This document shows positions 43,462 through 44,911 of a stretch of 44,911 nucleotides of DNA, piece by piece (position 1 is the stretch's first letter; every line of letters starts with the position of its first letter). Origin of the DNA: Clostridium sp. CX1 (GTDB taxonomy: Bacteria > Bacillota > Clostridia > Clostridiales > Clostridiaceae). The notes beneath the pieces are model-generated. The model searched no databases. It worked only from the letters and a program-made list of their open reading frames with translations, and was not told where the DNA came from. The translations under genes and the position numbers were made by a program. The stretch is taken from contig NZ_JAODOO010000022.1 in assembly GCF_025398335.1 (NCBI RefSeq), forward strand, positions 1-44,911, in the 5' to 3' direction.

Positions 43462-44493
43462 TTAATATAATCCCCCTTTTCCAAAGCTGCAGTTTGGATA
43501 CCTGCACTCTTTGCATTGTAAACACATTCCCCCATGTCCAAGCTTTACAATATCATTCTTAGTTACTTTTTCTCCTGCTAATAGTCTTGGTATTACTAAA
43601 TCAAAAATCGTTATTTTATTGTACATAACACAACCTGGTAAACCAAGAACAGGAATATCATTTATATAGCTCAGCAAAAACATTGCACCTGGCAAAGTTG
43701 GTGCGCCATAAGAGACAATATCTGCACCTGCCTTTTTAATTCCTAGAGGAGTTACGTCATCTGGATCTACAGACATGCCTCCTGTAACAGTTATTAGCTC
43801 TACTCCCTCTTCTATAAGAGATTTAATAGACGCGGCAATGTACTCTGAATCATCCTTTGCAAATACCTGTTTTTCTACAGTACATCCTAATTTATCAAAC
43901 TTACTACGTATTACTGGTCCAAACTTATCTTCAATTCTTTTGTAAAATACTTCGTTTCCAGTTGTAACAATGCCAACCTTCTTGTTTTGTAAAGGTAATA
44001 CCTGCACTATAGGATAATTATCGCTGCAAATTCTTTCTATACTTTTAATTTTTTCCTCTTTTGTTACTAATGGTATAATTCTAGTTCCTGCAATAACTGT
44101 GTTTCCTTCTACTAATTGATTGGTATGCAATGTGGCAAACATTATATCATCAACACTATTTATATCATCCAAAGCCCTATAGTTTACCTTTAACAAACCT
44201 GGGTACTTTGATAATAGACTTACTTTTCCTTCCTTAGGCTCAGAAAAAGTTACTCCCTTTCCAGCTGCTGCCTTTGCCATTCTTATTGCGGCATCGTTTT
44301 CATGTAAGTCTCCCTCATTAAATTCCATAATAAATATGTGTTCTTTTCCCATATTTAAAAATCTCGGAATCTCCTCCTCAGTTATTATATGTCCTTTTTT
44401 AAATGCGACTTTTTTGTGCTCCCCAGGAATTATTTCAGTCATATCATGCCCAAGTACCATTCCCACTGCTTCCTGAACAGGTAGTAACCTCAC
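43462..44493 (-). CDS. Molybdopterin-binding protein (MoeA/MogA-like) with Cys-rich tail
   Basis: A 343-residue protein. The C-terminal half holds a MoCF-biosynthesis (MogA/MoeA) domain: GIVTTGNEVFYKRIED (174-189), VTGGMSVDPDDVTP (236-249) with the metal-binding Asp pair, LPGAMFLL and GLPGCV (284-289). The N-terminal half (about 1-165) lacks a recognised MoeA domain I pattern. The tail CLQCKECRYPNCSFGKG has Cys324, 327, 330 and 335 and looks like a metal site. The start is GTG with GGGGGAG upstream. It is the first gene of the operon, 45-50 bases ahead of mop, and probably inserts molybdenum into the cofactor for Mop; this is inference. Confidence 0.88.
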   Translation of the reverse strand: MRLLPVQEAVGMVLGHDMTEIIPGEHKKVAFKKGHIITEEEIPRFLNMGKEHIFIMEFNEGDLHENDAAIRMAKAAAGKGVTFSEPKEGKVSLLSKYPGLLKVNYRALDDINSVDDIMFATLHTNQLVEGNTVIAGTRIIPLVTKEEKIKSIERICSDNYPIVQVLPLQNKKVGIVTTGNEVFYKRIEDKFGPVIRSKFDKLGCTVEKQVFAKDDSEYIAASIKSLIEEGVELITVTGGMSVDPDDVTPLGIKKAGADIVSYGAPTLPGAMFLLSYINDIPVLGLPGCVMYNKITIFDLVIPRLLAGEKVTKNDIVKLGHGGMCLQCKECRYPNCSFGKGGLY

Positions 44494-44555
44494 AACCCAC
44501 TCCCCCTTTGTAAGTCTATTTAATTTGTAAAATAGTTGTATACATTAAAATATAT

Positions 44556-44571
44556 AGCAAGTCTTATGCCA
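44556..44571 (-). promoter_or_regulatory. Sigma-54 (-24/-12) promoter of the mop operon
   Basis: The minus strand reads TGGCATAAGACTTGCT. GG (-24) and GC (-12) are separated by the canonical ten bases and flanked by TGGCA and TTGCT, close to the consensus TGGCACGNNNNTTGCW. It lies about 60 bases before the start of the first gene. A sigma-54 activator gene is encoded in the same gene run. Confidence 0.85.
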
Positions 44572-44622
44572 TTAACTGGGATATGCCATTTTATGTAATA
44601 TTGTTTTTTTATTAACATTGAT

Positions 44623-44692
44623 TGCTAATTTTTTGAGCAAAATACCTTTATTATAACTGTTCATTTTTTAATCACTGTATAATTTTTGAGCA
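44623..44692. promoter_or_regulatory. Candidate activator-binding repeats upstream of the sigma-54 promoter
   Basis: Three similar 17-base sites occur at 44,623-44,639 (TGCTAATTTTTTGAGCA), 44,658-44,674 (TGTTCATTTTTTAATCA) and 44,676-44,692 (TGTATAATTTTTGAGCA). The first is a partial palindrome (TTGCT...AGCAA). They lie about 50-125 bases upstream of the promoter, the usual place for Fis-type enhancer sites. The region is AT-rich, so chance similarity is possible. Confidence 0.5.
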
Positions 44693-44794
44693 TTGAGATT
44701 AAGAAGATAGGTTATTCAGTTATTATCTTTCATATTGTTTAAAATCAATGCAGTAAAAAAAACCATGACTTTTCATGGATTAAGTTAATTAAAA

Positions 44795-44821
44795 ACCCCG
44801 TACTTTTTAAAAGTACGGGGT
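44795..44821 (-). terminator. Intrinsic terminator
   Basis: Perfect 13-bp stem ACCCCGTACTTTT and its complement, followed by TTTTTAATTAA on the minus strand. It insulates the mop promoter region from transcription entering from the right. Confidence 0.85.
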
Positions 44822-44889
44822 AAAACTATATTATTAGCAGACTTCACTTATCTTGTCTGATTGTGATTTATCGTAAACAATAAAAAAGC

Positions 44890-44911
44890 CTGTAAACATG
44901 AATGTTTACAG
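44890..44911 (-). terminator. Intrinsic terminator at the right edge
   Basis: Perfect 10-bp stem CTGTAAACAT and its complement, followed on the minus strand by GC and TTTTTT. It probably ends a minus-strand gene lying beyond the window. Confidence 0.7.

Larger units (their letters stand above)
44494..44911. other. Upstream region of the mop operon
   Basis: The region holds the sigma-54 promoter, three candidate activator sites, and two terminator-like hairpins that face the minus strand (44,795-44,821 and 44,890-44,911), the latter probably ending a minus-strand gene beyond the right edge. A 21-codon minus-strand frame (about 44,835-44,900) with MFTGFFIVYDKSQ lies between the hairpins; it has no clear ribosome binding site and is not called a gene. 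Confidence 0.5.

Noticed and set aside
44835-44900. 21-codon minus-strand frame (MFTGFFIVYDKSQ...) near the right edge
   Set aside because: It sits between two terminators, partly inside a hairpin, and lacks a ribosome binding site within the window; it could only be resolved with sequence beyond the edge.
1-44911. CRISPR arrays, insertion sequences, prophage genes and tRNAs
   Set aside because: No regular direct-repeat array, transposase, integrase, phage structural gene or cloverleaf was seen on either strand.

Overview
The window reads as a chromosomal segment of a low-GC, anaerobic Bacillota, most likely Clostridium in the broad sense. The DNA is AT-rich, ribosome binding sites are strong AGGAGG types, GTG and TTG starts are common, the left edge carries a clostridial-style rRNA leader, and many genes belong to strict-anaerobe pathways. 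I saw no prophage, insertion sequence, CRISPR array or tRNA. All identifications rest on motif reading and recall of families; no search was run.

Left part (1-9,002), all minus strand: the 5' leader and tandem promoters of an rRNA operon whose 16S gene starts at the left edge; a potassium channel overlapping a DUF2238 membrane protein; a beta-carbonic anhydrase with a hairpin between its Shine-Dalgarno and start codon; an EamA transporter; the sbcD-sbcC nuclease pair; and a UbiA prenyltransferase. Middle (9,300-28,263): a CrtI-like flavoprotein; a lysine permease behind a lysine riboswitch and terminator; several small unknown proteins, including a kinase-fold protein that has lost its catalytic Asp; a short-chain dehydrogenase; an ATC-hydrolase-like protein; proC; an azoreductase; a YjfB-like protein; a divergent lactate-dehydrogenase-like enzyme; a Fur-controlled ferric-siderophore importer (binding protein divergent from two permeases and an ATPase); aspartate 4-decarboxylase with an Lrp/AsnC regulator; a flavodoxin; and a SulP transporter.

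Right part (28,651-44,571): one long minus-strand gene run, apparently a single transcription unit, around a molybdenum aldehyde oxidoreductase very close to Desulfovibrio gigas Mop. In transcription order: a molybdopterin-binding MoeA/MogA-like protein with a Cys-rich tail, Mop, a large FAD/Fe-S/CCG protein, a small zinc-ribbon-like redox protein, a methyltransferase, a C-GCAxxG-C-C protein, a Cys-rich radical SAM protein, a PaaK-like AMP ligase, XdhC, a MobA-like nucleotidyltransferase fused to an HD domain, a histidine phosphatase, a sigma-54 activator and aroD, ended by an intrinsic terminator that overlaps the aroD stop codon. A good -24/-12 sigma-54 promoter lies just ahead of the first gene, with three similar 17-bp sites upstream as candidate activator sites. 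The operon therefore seems to encode its own activator at its distal end.

The most interesting item is this operon. It matches a conserved but functionally unexplained neighbourhood (the DVU_1551-DVU_1559 set of Desulfovibrio vulgaris, as I recall it). XdhC and the nucleotidyltransferase fit cytosine-dinucleotide molybdenum cofactor maturation. The radical SAM protein, methyltransferase, CoA-ligase-like enzyme and the two Cys-rich small proteins have no place in known cofactor maturation and suggest an undescribed maturation or substrate-handling system. The large flavoprotein lacks the NAD(P)H-binding subdomain of its GltD-like relatives and carries two HdrB-type CCG repeats, so electrons from Mop probably do not go to NAD(P).
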